64,000 nucleotides of DNA from Tomocerus qinae (Eukaryota > Arthropoda > Collembola > Entomobryomorpha > Tomoceridae). Within the stretch, counting starts at the first letter, position 1; the number at the start of each line of letters is the position of its first letter. Of the stretch, positions 51,872 to 63,132 are shown piece by piece. The notes beneath the pieces were generated by a model. It saw only the letters and a list, made by a program, of their open reading frames with translations. It did not search any database and was not told the origin of the DNA. Location: NCBI GenBank assembly GCA_020055645.1, contig CM034546.1:96658001-96722000 (forward strand), written 5' to 3'. Position numbers and translations under genes: made by a program.

Positions 51872-54800
51872 TATCATGTTTGTATTATTAATGGGACAAA
51901 TCTAATGCATTTGGAAAAGCGCAGATAATACTATTGCCATTTCTTGACAAGTATTTCCTGGAGGACCGTGCATTACTGCAACATACTAATATACAACTGT
52001 ATTTTTCGTTTTCGTAATATTTTAGCATGAATGTAAAAGGGTAGTGGTACAGTTACAGTGTACTTTGTATGAAATACGCAATGCATTACGTATGAAACAT
52101 TATTCATATGAACAGGGACACAATTCTTATCAAAAATTTATGTGTAGAGCAGTAGATTTGGGGAAGTAGGATTGTGTTACATTTGTGTGATTTATATGGA
52201 ATACAACGTATCTTATGGGATGAGATGAACGTATAAAAGGAATAATGAAATAGATCTTCTTTGTCACATATGCTTCCATTGATTTAGAGATGAAGTCAAC
52301 TGTTATGATCCGAGATTGTGAAACTTGGTTGTAAAGTATGGATAGACTCAATTTCCAATAGTTAAATACAATCTGATTTCATAGACAAGGAATATCGCCG
52401 TCATTTTTCATCGGAAATTCCCAAAGTTGCATCAATACACGTACATCCTGGATGCTGTAGATTCGGGCAGATACTTTTTTCGCAAATAGCACTTTGTTAG
52501 TCCATAAGATAGTGTATAGTAAGTATGCATGCTGACAGTTGTTTTTTAAAATGTTTATTGAAGCTATATGCATATTATGTGAAACGGTTGTTTGAGAAAA
52601 TAGATAGAGACAAGCAATATCCCAGTAGATGAACTAGCTCGACTTTCTCCCTAGTTTTTGGCATGTGAAACGCTGACCCAAATTTCTCTAAATGCTTTCA
52701 TCATGCTTTATAGGAAAATAAATGCTCGTTCGTTCTTGTTGGATATAAATAAAATTATCTAGGGCAGAAATGCTATTTCAGTTTTTATCTGGAAACTTTT
52801 GTAGCTAGCTACTCCTTATAACTTCCAGTGCTTTCTCAGCCATCTGTGTAAACGGTGTCTCTAAGAATACACAACACTGAGCTTCAGAGTCACAGAGGTA
52901 CAGGCCTGGAAAAGAAGGGTATAAAATCTCTGGATGTGGGTAAAGTTAAACTGAAATGATATAATTTGATGTAACTTTTAGCAGGTCTCATGTCTTACTT
53001 CCTCCGTTGGCCTTTACGTCCCAAACTCACTTATGTTCAGAGCTTAGGAGTAAATTGTGATAGGTAGAGATATTTATACTTTGTAGTTCAAGACAATTTC
53101 CTTATATATTAAGGGAGTACTTAGGTACTTATAGCGTTACCTTCCTTTATGTGTGTACACAGCACTTCTTTAATACAAAATCCCAAATAGACTTTATGGC
53201 TTGCTGTAATTTCCGCTCTAAATTATGATTATGAACAAACTCATTGAACGTGGATTTTTCCGCGAACGATATAATTTGAAGGAATCGATGGTTATCTCGA
53301 AGGCATGAATAGAACAACCAAGTACAGATAAATGCCTCTTGAGATCATCTGTGTATTCAAGATAGGGCAAGCTTTAACTTAACGATACTTTCGTTCCTCT
53401 AACTCAAGCCTATCGCTCTATACCGAAATGATGGAAACAAATCCAACAGTAGGGGCAATGCCAGAAAATAGTATCATAAAACACGATTGATGTCTCTTTT
53501 TTTCTGCCAAAGTAGATAATGAAAAATGATGTTAGTCTAGTCAAACTTGAGAGCATATAATTTATAGAGATGTAACAGTAAGTTTCTAACATAAAGTAAT
53601 GGAAGGAGAGTGAAGGAAAGGGTGGAGCACAATTTATATTAGACCATCATAGTGCAGTATCTAATGTAATGTACTATATATTGCATGCACTTAACTCTAG
53701 TCACTCACTCACACGGCCAAACCCGGCCCGCCACACACCGACCTATCAACAAAACTACGGCCTTATTTTTTGAAACCTCCATCCAACCTCTAGGGTATGT
53801 AATAAGACTACCCACCTAAACCAACTAGACAAGAACCTAGTTACAAAAAACTCTATGCATGCACAAACACTATTCAATTCGGTTGCATCATCATCATCCT
53901 GTACAGCCCATTCTACTCACATCATCCACTACCCGCTCTTCCTCCGTTCCTCCCATGATAGATGGCAAAAATCCTAAATCAGAATAAGTAAGCAAAAGTA
54001 TACACTGTACTATCCACTTAGACTTTTCCTGTCCTATATACATACCACAGAGATGCTTTTACTTTACAGAAAACTACTAGATACCTATGCAACTAAGTCC
54101 TAGTTTCCATTACTGTCTTTCTGACTGCTATAGAAACGTAACTGCTGCAAAATTGTAATGGAAACGCATGTAACAAAAGTTACAGCTGTAGAAAGTTACA
54201 GCTACTGGCTTACGCGTGTATGATGGTTGACTGCTATTATTCAGGGCGCGAAACTTCATTTTCCATTGTGCATATCTGATTGGAATAATACTTTTGCATT
54301 ATATAGTGAACAAATTCTTTTTAATCTTGATCCGGAAGTGATAATATATGACCCAGTAATATATTAAGTTTAACCGAAAATAACAAATCAGTATATAAAT
54401 TGAAAAAGTCACAATGCCTTTCAGTACTCTCACATTGAAACACATTCATTCTGTTGGCGAACTGTAAGCATTTTATTTGGTCTTCCAAATCAGTAAAATC
54501 AGGTGTTAATACTTTTCTGGTATCTATTTTGTATTTAAGTAGCAAAATTGAAAAATTAAAAACTGACGAAAAATGTTTGAGCGAAAAACCAATTATTTAT
54601 TTTCAACTTATGAATGTAGATATTTGAATCCCCGCCGAATGTAACCAGTATTCGTAGCGCACAATAAGACACATAAGAAACGCAGTAGCAGTAACTTTTC
54701 TACCACAGGAACTTTTCAACTGTAGTAATGGGTACTAGGTCTAAGCAGAGATAAACGAAGAGCCAGTTGATTAATGGCAGCATCTTGCTATTGTTTATTC

Positions 54801-56500
54801 ACCTCCTACAATTTCCAACCCGAAGTACGACCTAGAACTAGTATGAAGATATTAAAACTCTATTCAACCGAACAACTTGAATATACTTTTAATGGCGTAC
54901 ATAGCAATTAATGTTATTTTATAATTTGAGCGTATTGTTTCTAATACAATCTTATGCACTACATGCATTCATCAACGTTTTGTCAACTGTCATCTACTTT
55001 ATAGTAATCTACACACAGTTTACCAGTGCAAGTGTAGTAAGGTAGCACTTCGATAGAAAAGAGGTTACTTTGCAGCTTAGAAAATAATATGAGAAATAAA
55101 GTGGGATTCACAGGGAAAATTGGAAAATATGAGAATCACAGTACATTTTAGGTAATCTTAATAAATTATGTATGACGATTTAACACTTTCACCAAACCAA
55201 CATTCATTCTGGTGAAAGTTCCGTGAAAGCTTGATATATGTAATTAGCAAAGCGAAAGGGTTTTAATTGGCTGTTTTATAAACAAGGACATAACTACAAC
55301 GGTCAAGTATCAAAACCAATTTCTCCTCTTTTGCAAGTAGATCTGAGATGAGGAGCCTAACCAAATTTAATAATCTTTTGTAGTGACATTTATGGTGACT
55401 TAAGTCAAAATATTTTGTGGTATTGTTGTAGTAATTTTTGTGTATAAATCATTTGTGGAGAGAACTACAATCTAAAGTGAACTAAAATAAAACATGTTGT
55501 GCTATGCCATATGATGCCACTTGTTTACATTGTCTACTTGCCACCGACCTTCTTACATCTGACAGGAGTGTGTATGTGTCTTTGTCTTAACTGTATATAA
55601 ATATAAATACGTACCTGATCCGAAGTAGAACGCTGAGATTTACCTTGTAACTTGTCTATGTCTGTCTTATGGAGTATAATATTGCCCAAGGCGGTCAATA
55701 TGTTTTCTATGTGGGATTATATCTACAAATATCTAGTGGAGCCAATAAAATTGAAGACTTTATCTACAAAGGAAGCAATATTTCAGACTTACCTACGATC
55801 GGAGTCCTGACGTGTGTTCTGATATGTATAGCTATTTATAGAATGGTAATCCACTCAAACAAGTATTAGCATGTATCCATAAATAAAACACTAGATAGGA
55901 GAAATAGCACACATCCAGTAAGTTAAGGAATAGTACAGCGGAAATTATTGTTTGCCTTTCTAAGAACAAAGTTTCTGTAGCGTGTGGAAAAGATCAACTT
56001 AATATTAGATCACTACAGCTGCGAATAAAATAGATGACATATTATTTCTATTAGATACATCAATTTAGCGTACAGAGACAAAATTATTTCTCTATTCGCA
56101 AAGCCTTGGATTGTGTTGATTCTGTAACGGTGATCCATCATGTATACAAAGTAAATGTTGACAGATTTCTTCCCCTCCTTCCCCTGTGCCACTCCAATAC
56201 AGGAACGTCTCTTTATCTTCCAGTTCATTGAATCCTGAAAAATGTTAATCTATGTAGTAACTGACGGTTTGAGTGAGCTGAATTTTGTGCTAAATGCTCC
56301 CTATTATCATATAGGGATTGCAGAAGCATCCTACCCCCGCAAAATCCCTATTCCTCCACGCATAATAAAACCTTAAGAGCATTGAGGATAGATAGCCGTT
56401 TGACTTATCTTGTTACGTAATGACAAATGCACTGAGAAATCACTACCCTGCAAGATATTAGGCATTAGTGAAAGGGAGTAAGAAAAGTTACAAAAATTCA
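51872..56500. other. Stretch without recognisable gene
   Basis: AT-rich sequence with chance ORFs. One 66-codon plus-strand frame (55669-55869) ends in a hydrophobic, membrane-helix-like segment (IGVLTCVLICIAIY) but has no recognised family and no supported neighbours. A 71-codon minus frame (56013-56228) follows an acceptor-like TTTTTCAG. Nothing else stands out. Confidence 0.4.
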
Positions 56501-56529
56501 ACATTGCCATCAAGATTTTTTAGGGAATT

Positions 56530-56850
56530 ACAACAGGAAATAAATTGCCGTCGACATTCTCCAGTGCCACAGCTGCACGTATTCGCAATTCTCACTCAAT
56601 ATGTAACCATTTAGGGAAGGGAAAGCAGGAACACCAAGACAAACAGCCGACAGAGCAATAGAAAGTTCATATTTGATGAAACAAAGCTCCCAAATGGGAC
56701 ATAACGCAAAATGAAAGTTAACGTACCTGGTACGCTTTCAGGACCAAATGAGCTCATGTGGGCCAAAAAGGTATTTTCGCCGTATCAGCTACCATCATTT
56801 GGTGGTAATTATCCACCAGAGTTAGAACATAGCGGAGTACTTCACTGGAA
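56530..56850 (-). pseudogene. Partial duplicate of timeout exon 1 end plus intron 1
   Basis: Matches 35340-35720 of the timeout gene at DNA level in the same orientation. The similarity covers the exon end (YVLTLVDNYHQMMVAD, KIPFW, AHLVLKAYQ), the same GTACGT donor after 56727, and the adjoining intron, including shared blocks AAACAAAGCTCCCAAATG and ACAGCTGCACG. An in-frame TGA at 56754-56756 replaces the Arg codon CGA of the parent. Presence of intron shows a DNA-level duplication rather than a retrocopy. Similarity fades near 56844, where an acceptor-like TTTCCAG occurs. Other exons of the copy are missing or displaced. Confidence 0.85.
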
Positions 56851-58239
56851 ATGAACATAAAATAATTCGTGTTTTCAGATCCTGGTTTTCCAGCGTATTT
56901 CTGCGGTGGTAATTAGTTGGAAACCGGAAATATTGTGCATGGACTACGGAAAAAGACAACGAGCCAAGCCAGGCGGATGAAAAATCTCTTGCCTGACATT
57001 ATTATTACTGAACATTGCCACGACGAAGTGAAACAAACGATGTTACACGGAGTAGATAAGGTGTGCAACTAACTACACTCAGCATAAGTACAAAAAGAAA
57101 TAAATATGAACACAGATGTTACAATTCGTATGTTCCATGAGTACAGCCCCTCCGAATGCCATATACCATTGCGTACACAGTTATTCTTCGTAAGAAGAAA
57201 AAAGGGTAATCAATCATTCAGACAAATGAGAAGTTCGAACTGATGTCTCTCAGATCTCAATCTCCTTTCCCTCCTTATCCTCTCGCTATTTTCTTTTACT
57301 TTTATTCCTTTCTCCGTAGCAATGCTCGATAGTTTCTACTTGTCTTGATCCATCGTATGTGCATACGGAGTTGAGATTGAGACTGTATGCTCCCTTGTTG
57401 TTATGAAAAAGAGAAAGCATGATCTAAGTTTATGACTGACGACGACGCATCTTAACTCATCCCACATCAAAACATTCATAAACGCCAGATCAGTTCCCTC
57501 CACTATTCATATCGAGACAATCCACTATAAAACAACCATGCTTACTTGACATATCAAAAACAAGATAGCGTTAGGATTACCACAGGAAAAAAATCAACCG
57601 AATAAGACGAAAGATATTCCTAAAAAAGCTCCCACACTAGAAGCTTGGTTTTACTAAAGAAAAAATAGGAGCTCACCAAAATGGAGCAGTAAGAAAACGA
57701 GGTAATGCAATTTCTACTGAAATGATCCATTTTTCATACACTTAGCAGATCAAGCTTTTTATGGCTTCACTTCCTTCCTATATTACACACCAAACGAATA
57801 CGTACTCTCCAAGTGCTACCAAGTTTCACTCAGCTTCAAGGTTACCCCTACTCCTCACAGAACAATGAAATGACAGATGCTACACGATAAATAAAACGAC
57901 GTTCAAGAAAACAGCTCCATAATTTTCTCACGATATCATCCTCACCATTGTTAAGTAAATACATTTATCCAATCTAAGTTGCCAATACCATTTCATTAAC
58001 AGAAATATAAATGAATATGCCATATGCAATTTTTTCTGGCTGTGTATTTCTTGGCTTTTTACCACTTACTTCCATAAAAATATTTAAAACTTTACTAACT
58101 AATTGTCAATGTCAAGTCGATTGCCATTCTTTCAACAACTTAGATTATCATCGTAAGTTTCATTAGTCATTCTCCAACCCTACCCAATGCTATACTTACC
58201 AAAATACTCAAAAATAGATAATTGTTGAATGTTTGATTT

Positions 58240-58835
58240 CTACTACTCGAAACTCTTTGGAAACACTACTTGAAATCAGTCAGCAATACGCAACTAGACA
58301 TGGTCTGTGCTTCAACCCCAGTAAAACGTCTAAACTAAACCTTTGATCCTAGTTGGTATCACAACTCAGATTTTCATATAATATTTAACAATACAAAAAT
58401 TTACCCTACAGATACCTAGGATATTCTATAAACTCTAAAAAGTATTATAACTCAACTACATGGAATGATGATTTTGAAATTAACTTTAGAATTGCTGAAC
58501 TATATAAGAAGGCATATAGTATAAGTAATAGATTTGGACATTGCACGAAAAATGTCAAGTGTACACTTTTTCGTACTTACCTCAGTACTATATACTGTAT
58601 GTCATTATGGGAAACTTCAGTGAATACTATAAGTAAAGCTAAAACTGTCTATAACAATATAATTAGAATTATATTTCGCAGGAAAAAGTTTTGTAAAATG
58701 ACACCTGTCTTTATGAATCTCAGAATCCCTACCTTCAACACAGTTCTACACAATGCAAAACATTCTCTTAGCAGAAGAATTGAGAATCTGAATAATAACC
58801 TTGTTGTACACTGCCAAAGATTAATATCCCCATAA
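58240..58835 (+). mobile_element. Degenerate LINE fragment (reverse transcriptase 3' part), second family
   Basis: Translations in two frames give SQQYATRHGLCFNPSKTSKL (RT motif D region, FNPSKT), a stop/frameshift near 58345, and then an open stretch to the stop at 58835. That stretch includes RYLGYSI (motif E), NRFGHCTKNVKCTLFRTYL, VYNNIIRIIF, MTPVFMNLRIPTFNTVLHNA and SLSRRIENLNNN. This C-terminal arrangement (LFRTY, AYNNxxRxxF, MF..xxVPTF..L) is typical of a widespread CR1/RTE-like group and differs from the LINE at 27-30 kb. Upstream domains are absent, so it is 5'-truncated or eroded. Confidence 0.8.
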
Positions 58836-58859
58836 CCGACTTTACAATCAAATTACATC

Positions 58860-59090
58860 TACATTGTTAAATTAGGGTTTTGCGGAAGCCTTTTGCCTTC
58901 TGATCATGCGCGAGTTGGAGGAGGAGAGGGCTGATGATATTATAGCAGGCAATGTGTGCGAAGTAAGGAAGGTTGTTGGTTGGGAGATGCAGGCTATTGG
59001 GATTGGAAGAAAAGCAATGCAGTGAATACACCGAGCCGAGCGAGTAAATAACAGAACAGAACAAGAGATGGCAGCTGTATCATATCTCAT
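58860..59090 (+). other. GC-rich segment with a short ORF, unassigned
   Basis: A 39-codon frame from ATG 58908 (MRELEEERADDIIAGNVCEV...) ends at TGA near 59024, in sequence richer in G than its flanks, between the LINE fragment and the minisatellite. It could be part of an unrecognised transposon or a LINE 3' UTR. I see no homology. Confidence 0.2.
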
Positions 59091-59204
59091 ATTGCCCTAC
59101 AACATGAGAAATGTACACTTAAGGCCTCAGTTAGAGGTGTAAGCTCTATACATTAAATTACGCAAATGTTGTACAACTGGGTTGATGAAAAAATTATTTT
59201 TGTT

Positions 59205-60790
59205 ATAGGGCGGGTTATGGGTGGGGAAGTGAAGATTACGTGGAGCTAATAAAAAACTTTTTTCCATTGTGGGAGGAGGATGGGTGGGGAAGTAGAGACT
59301 ACTTGGAGCTAAAAAAAAACTTTTTTGCTTTGTGGGAGGGGGTGGGTGGGGAAGTGGAGACTACGTGGAGCTAATAAAAAACTTTTTTTTGCTTTGTGGG
59401 AGGGGGTGGGTGGGGAAGTGGAGACTACGTGGAGCTAATAAAAAACTTTTTGCTTTGTGGGAGGAGAATGGGTGGGGAAGTGGAGACTACGTGGAGCTAA
59501 TAAAAACCTTTTTGCTTTGTGGAAGGGGGATGGGTGGGGAAGTGGAGACTACGTGAAGCTAATAAAAAAACTTTTTTGCTTTGTGGGAGGGGGATGGGTG
59601 GGGGAAGTGGAGACTATGTGGAGCTAATAAAAAACTTTTTTGCTTTGTGGGAGGAGAATGGGTGGGGAAGTGGAGACTACGTGGAGCTAATAAAAAACTT
59701 TTTTTGCTTTGTGGGAGGGGGATGGGTGGGGAAGTGGAGACTACGTGGAGCTAATAAAAAACTTTTTCCATTGTGGGAGGAGGATGGGTGGGGAAGTAGA
59801 GACTACTTGGAGCTTAAAAAAAACTTTTTTTGCTTTGTGGAAGGGGGATGGGTGGGGAAGTGGAGACTACGTGGAGCTAATAAAAAAACTTTTTTTGCTT
59901 TGTGGGAGGAGAATGGGTGGGGAAGTGGAGACTACGTGGAGCTAATAAAAATCTTTTTTTGCTTTGTGGGAGGGGGATGGGTGGGGAAGTGGAGACTACG
60001 TGGAGCTAATAAACAACTTTTTTGCTTTGTGGGAGGAGAATGGGTGGGGAAGTGGAGACTACGTGGAGCTAATAAAAAACTTTTTTTTGCTTCGTAGGAG
60101 GAGAATGGGTGAGAAAGTGGAGACTACGTGGAGCCAATAAAAAACTTTTTTTGCTTTGTGGGAGGAGGATGGGTGGGGAAGTGGAGACTACGTGGAGCTA
60201 ATAAAAAAACATTTTCTGCTTTGTGAGAGGGGGATGGGTGATGAGGTGGAGATTATGTTGAGCAAATAAAAAACCTATTTTTTTCTTTATGGAAGGGGGT
60301 GGGTGGGGAAGTGGAGACTACGTGGAGCTAATAAAAAACTTTTTTTGCTTTGTAAGAGGAGGATGGGTGGGGAAGTGGAGACTACGTGGAGCTAATAAAA
60401 AACCTATTTTTTTCTTTATGGGAGGGGGTGGGTGGGGAAGTGGAGACTACGTGGAGCTAATAAAAAACTTTTTTTTGCTTTGTAAGAGGAGGATGGGTGG
60501 GGAAGTGGAGACTACGTGGAGCTAATAAAAAACTTTTTTTGCTTTGTGGGAGGGGGATGGGTGGGGAAGTGGAGACTACGTGGAGCTAATAAAAAAACTT
60601 TCTTTGCTTTGTGGGAGGGGGATGGGTGGGGAAGTGGAAACCTATTTTTCCTTTATGGGAGGGGGATGGGTGGGGAAGTGGAGACTACGTGGAGATAATA
60701 AAAATCTTTTTTTGCTTTGTGGGAGGAGAATGGGTGGAGAAGTGGAGACTACGTGGAGCTAATAAACATATTTTTGGGTTGTGGGAGGGA
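59205..60790. repeat. Minisatellite, about 25 units of about 62 bp
   Basis: Tandem units contain the core GGGTGGGGAAGTGGAGACTA, then CGTGGAGCTAATAAAAAACT, a T-run, and GCTTTGTGGGAGG with GAGAAT, GGGGAT or GGGGT before the next core. Units differ mainly in length of the A and T runs and in this linker. A rare unit with CCATTGTGGG followed by AAGTAGAGACTACTTGG occurs at 59264 and again at 59768 (504 bp apart). A variant with ACCTATTTTTTTCTTTATGG recurs at about 60275 and 60400, so blocks of units have been duplicated. The long ORFs here are artefacts of unit length. Confidence 0.95.
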
Positions 60791-61470
60791 TTTGGTTGGG
60801 AAATGGAACTACGTGAAGTTTATATTTTTTGTTTAGAGAAGTGGCAAGGGTTTGGAGCTAATAAAAATATATTTTGGTCATGGAAAGGAATGTGTTTATG
60901 TTAATGTGGAGACATTAACCTGAATTTGATAATATTTTTGTTTAGGGAAAAGAAATGTGACTTTAAGATTTGGGCCTAAGTAAAATTGTTTTTTTGTTTA
61001 GTAGAAGTGGAATGAATAGTGAAGCAGAGATATTTTAATGGGGAAAAATTGGTGAAAATTGAAGGCTAAATGAAACTTATGTTTTGTTGTAAAACAATTG
61101 CTTATTCATTTAGTCGAACAATGCTTATTTCCTTTGTGACAATTGGGTGTAAGTTGGGGCATACATGAAACTGATTCATTGGTAGCTGGCAGTAGCTTTG
61201 GTAAATGGATGAGGAGATAGCATGGAGCTCATAACAAGTATTTTGTAGATTGGAGGACTTAGTAGGAAATGGAGCATACACAGAACTTTGGTCTGGGGGA
61301 GGGCATTGTGTGAGGAAGTGGAGACATCATTTAGTAAATAGAAATTACTTTTTGTTAAGGAAGTCAATGCGTTGGAAGGTGGAGATTAAGTGGAGCTTAT
61401 AAAAACTATTTTGTTGGGGTGGCGGATAGGTTGGGAAGTAGGAGACTACATCAAAGATATTTATAATTGG
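60791..61470. repeat. Degenerate tail of the minisatellite
   Basis: Recognisable but decayed unit pieces continue rightwards: GGAGCTAATAAAAATATATTTTGG near 60855, GAGGAAGTGGAGACATCATT near 61310, and GGAGATTAAGTGGAGCTTATAAAAAC near 61380. Decay at this edge with homogeneous centre is the usual pattern of arrays turning over by unequal exchange. Confidence 0.7.
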
Positions 61471-61581
61471 TTAGGTGGATATGTTGGTTAGAAGTAAATG
61501 GATAATATTAATTTTTTGGTTTCCTGTTAACTTTAATCTTATTTTCTATTTTTGTGAATAAAGATTTTCGAACAATTGCTA

Positions 61582-61598
61582 CCGTGACGAAGTCACGG
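61582..61598. other. Perfect short hairpin, Helitron/Helentron-like end
   Basis: CCGTGAC GAA GTCACGG, a 7-bp perfect stem with a 3-base loop. It is followed by GGTCGAGAACGGGCTCG, which contains a second, 4-bp stem. Sequences of the form (C/G)CG(T/G)GACGAAGTC(A/C)CGGG are familiar from 3' ends of Helitron-like elements in insects. No CTRR terminus is obvious immediately after it, so the assignment is tentative. Confidence 0.4.
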
Positions 61599-61770
61599 GT
61601 CGAGAACGGGCTCGTATCTTAATATAACATAACTTAAAAATAATACTAACTTAACTTACTTACTTAACTTAAAAATAATATAACCCCTCCTTACAGTATT
61701 TTTGTAAGTTTGGATCAAGGCTACATTTTACAGTAAACATGTAAGTTGGAAGCTAAATGGTCTGTTGATT

Positions 61771-61794
61771 AAATAAATAAATAAATAAATAAAT
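61771..61794. repeat. (AAAT)6 microsatellite
   Basis: Six uninterrupted tetranucleotide units read directly from the sequence, about 170 bp beyond the hairpin. It may be the tail of a retroelement. Confidence 0.9.
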
Positions 61795-62507
61795 ATTGTA
61801 CCAATACAAATTATAATGTTGTGTATGATTAAAACTTAAAGTATTGTAGGTAATCCATGGACTATAAATATGTTAACTACTATATAGTTATTCTTCATGG
61901 AATTATATACAGTATCAAGAATATCAGAGCAAATATTTGAGAGTATGAGTCAACTAGTGGAGTTTTTAGATCTTCTCAGAAGTTGGCAGACGATTACCAG
62001 CAGTTCTGCCCGGAGTCTGAAGGAAAGTAAAAGAAAGGATTTATTTGAGAGCTACTAAAATCAAATTAAAGTAGTACCTCTATTTCCCACAGTCATTGGC
62101 CCGTCCTTGCTCCATCCAGATGAACACACATCTAAGAGCAATAGCCCACAAGGAATCAGGCTGATTTCATTCATTTAAAGTCAATTCAAGTTATAAATTA
62201 CGTCTCTCCTTTGACTCCTTTCTTTGAAAAGTGTCAAGTCAGACAAGCAATAGGAAAGCTCAGTTTAGTTCCATTCTTTCCACAACTACTTTTTCTCGTG
62301 GTTCGCATTATTCTTTTCAGACCCCTTTCATTCTGTAACATTACGATATGTATTTTAGCAGACACAATGTTCGTTGTGACTGAACTGTTGTGCTGTGTTC
62401 TCTGCTGTCTGTAGTTCCCAAGAAAGCATGTCCTTTCATCCACGGAAAGTCAAGGGAAAGCTCCAGTGGTGGTCTTCCACTTTCTACTTGTACTTTCACT
62501 GACTAAC
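61795..62507. other. Stretch without recognisable gene
   Basis: AT-rich sequence with short chance ORFs. It directly follows (on the minus strand) the exon-like block at 62508-62625 and would be its intron. Confidence 0.4.
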
Positions 62508-62625
62508 CTTTGTCGAGTCCAGACTCAAATCGGCAACAGAACTAATAGGCTTGTGACACAATAAGCCTCGGCCACTTGGAGCTTCCAAGTCACGTAGAAC
62601 AAACGTTCCACCGAACCGCGAGTGC
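62508..62625 (-). CDS. Exon-like duplicate of a timeout exon 1 segment, intact frame
   Basis: A 118-nt block, acceptor AATATTCTAG before 62625 and donor GTTAGT after 62508, encodes HSRFGGTFVLRDLEAPSGRG and LLCHKPISSVADLSLDSTK. The parent timeout exon 1 (about 35991-36108) has the same segment with FVVKDFATPSGRG and KPITSTADLSLDATK. Many nucleotide differences are silent and the frame has no stop. Similarity stops exactly at the two splice-site consensus sequences, so this looks like a genuine exon of a copy with introns where timeout exon 1 has none. It may belong to an active paralogue or a decayed one; the related piece at 56.7 kb has a stop. Confidence 0.55.
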
Positions 62626-62878
62626 CTAGAATATTTATTCGCATTTTTTCACATCTTTAGCTCATCCAAGTATTCAACCCTTTCCTATGAGAGCATATAC
62701 CAAGAATATCAGTCCCACCACCAACCAAGAGAGCTTGACAGGAGTATATAGAGCATTATATCTATATAGATACATGAAAATAACGATACTACAATATTGT
62801 AGTAGCACATTCTCTATATAGGTAGCATTTACAGAGACAAACATGCACCCACGAACACAGCCCAAGTATAACATTTAC

Positions 62879-63132
62879 TTGCATCTTGCATCCCTTCCAA
62901 TTATATCTACTGCATACGACTTGTAGTATCGCTCCAACAACGTCACCAAAGCCTCTTCGACACTATTTACACTAATACAGACAAAGGCATTCTCCATATC
63001 AAGTACAAACGAGGACTCCCTTCTTATCCCACAGACGTTATACAGAAATAGCGCATATTTCAGATAGCTGTGTAGTACTAGAGATATATAGTTGAGATTG
63101 AATTGAATTAAGACTTCAGGTAGGTATAGGTA
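62879..63132 (-). other. Unassigned coding-like open frame, possible exon upstream of the timeout-like block
   Basis: The frame is open from after TAG 63133-63135 to TAA 62875-62877. The right-hand part is AT-rich and hydrophobic and may be intron; the left part (RRESSFVLDMENAFVCISVN, SVEEALVTLLERYYKSYAVD) looks like real protein. A donor-like GTAAAT follows 62879 after TGC AA. These two bases plus the first G of the 62625 block make Lys, so the two would splice in frame into HSRFGG. I recognise no family and the acceptor (perhaps before 63080 or near 63022) is undecided. Confidence 0.3.

Noticed and set aside
55669..55869. 66-codon plus frame with a membrane-helix-like end
   Set aside because: Single hydrophobic stretch in AT-rich DNA, with no neighbouring exon, signal or homology to support a gene.
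59332..60904. Repetitive ORFs of 60-192 codons (GWGSGDYVELIKNFF-type repeats)
   Set aside because: Frames opened by tandem minisatellite units; indels in the A and T runs shift frame repeatedly, with no selection for a frame.
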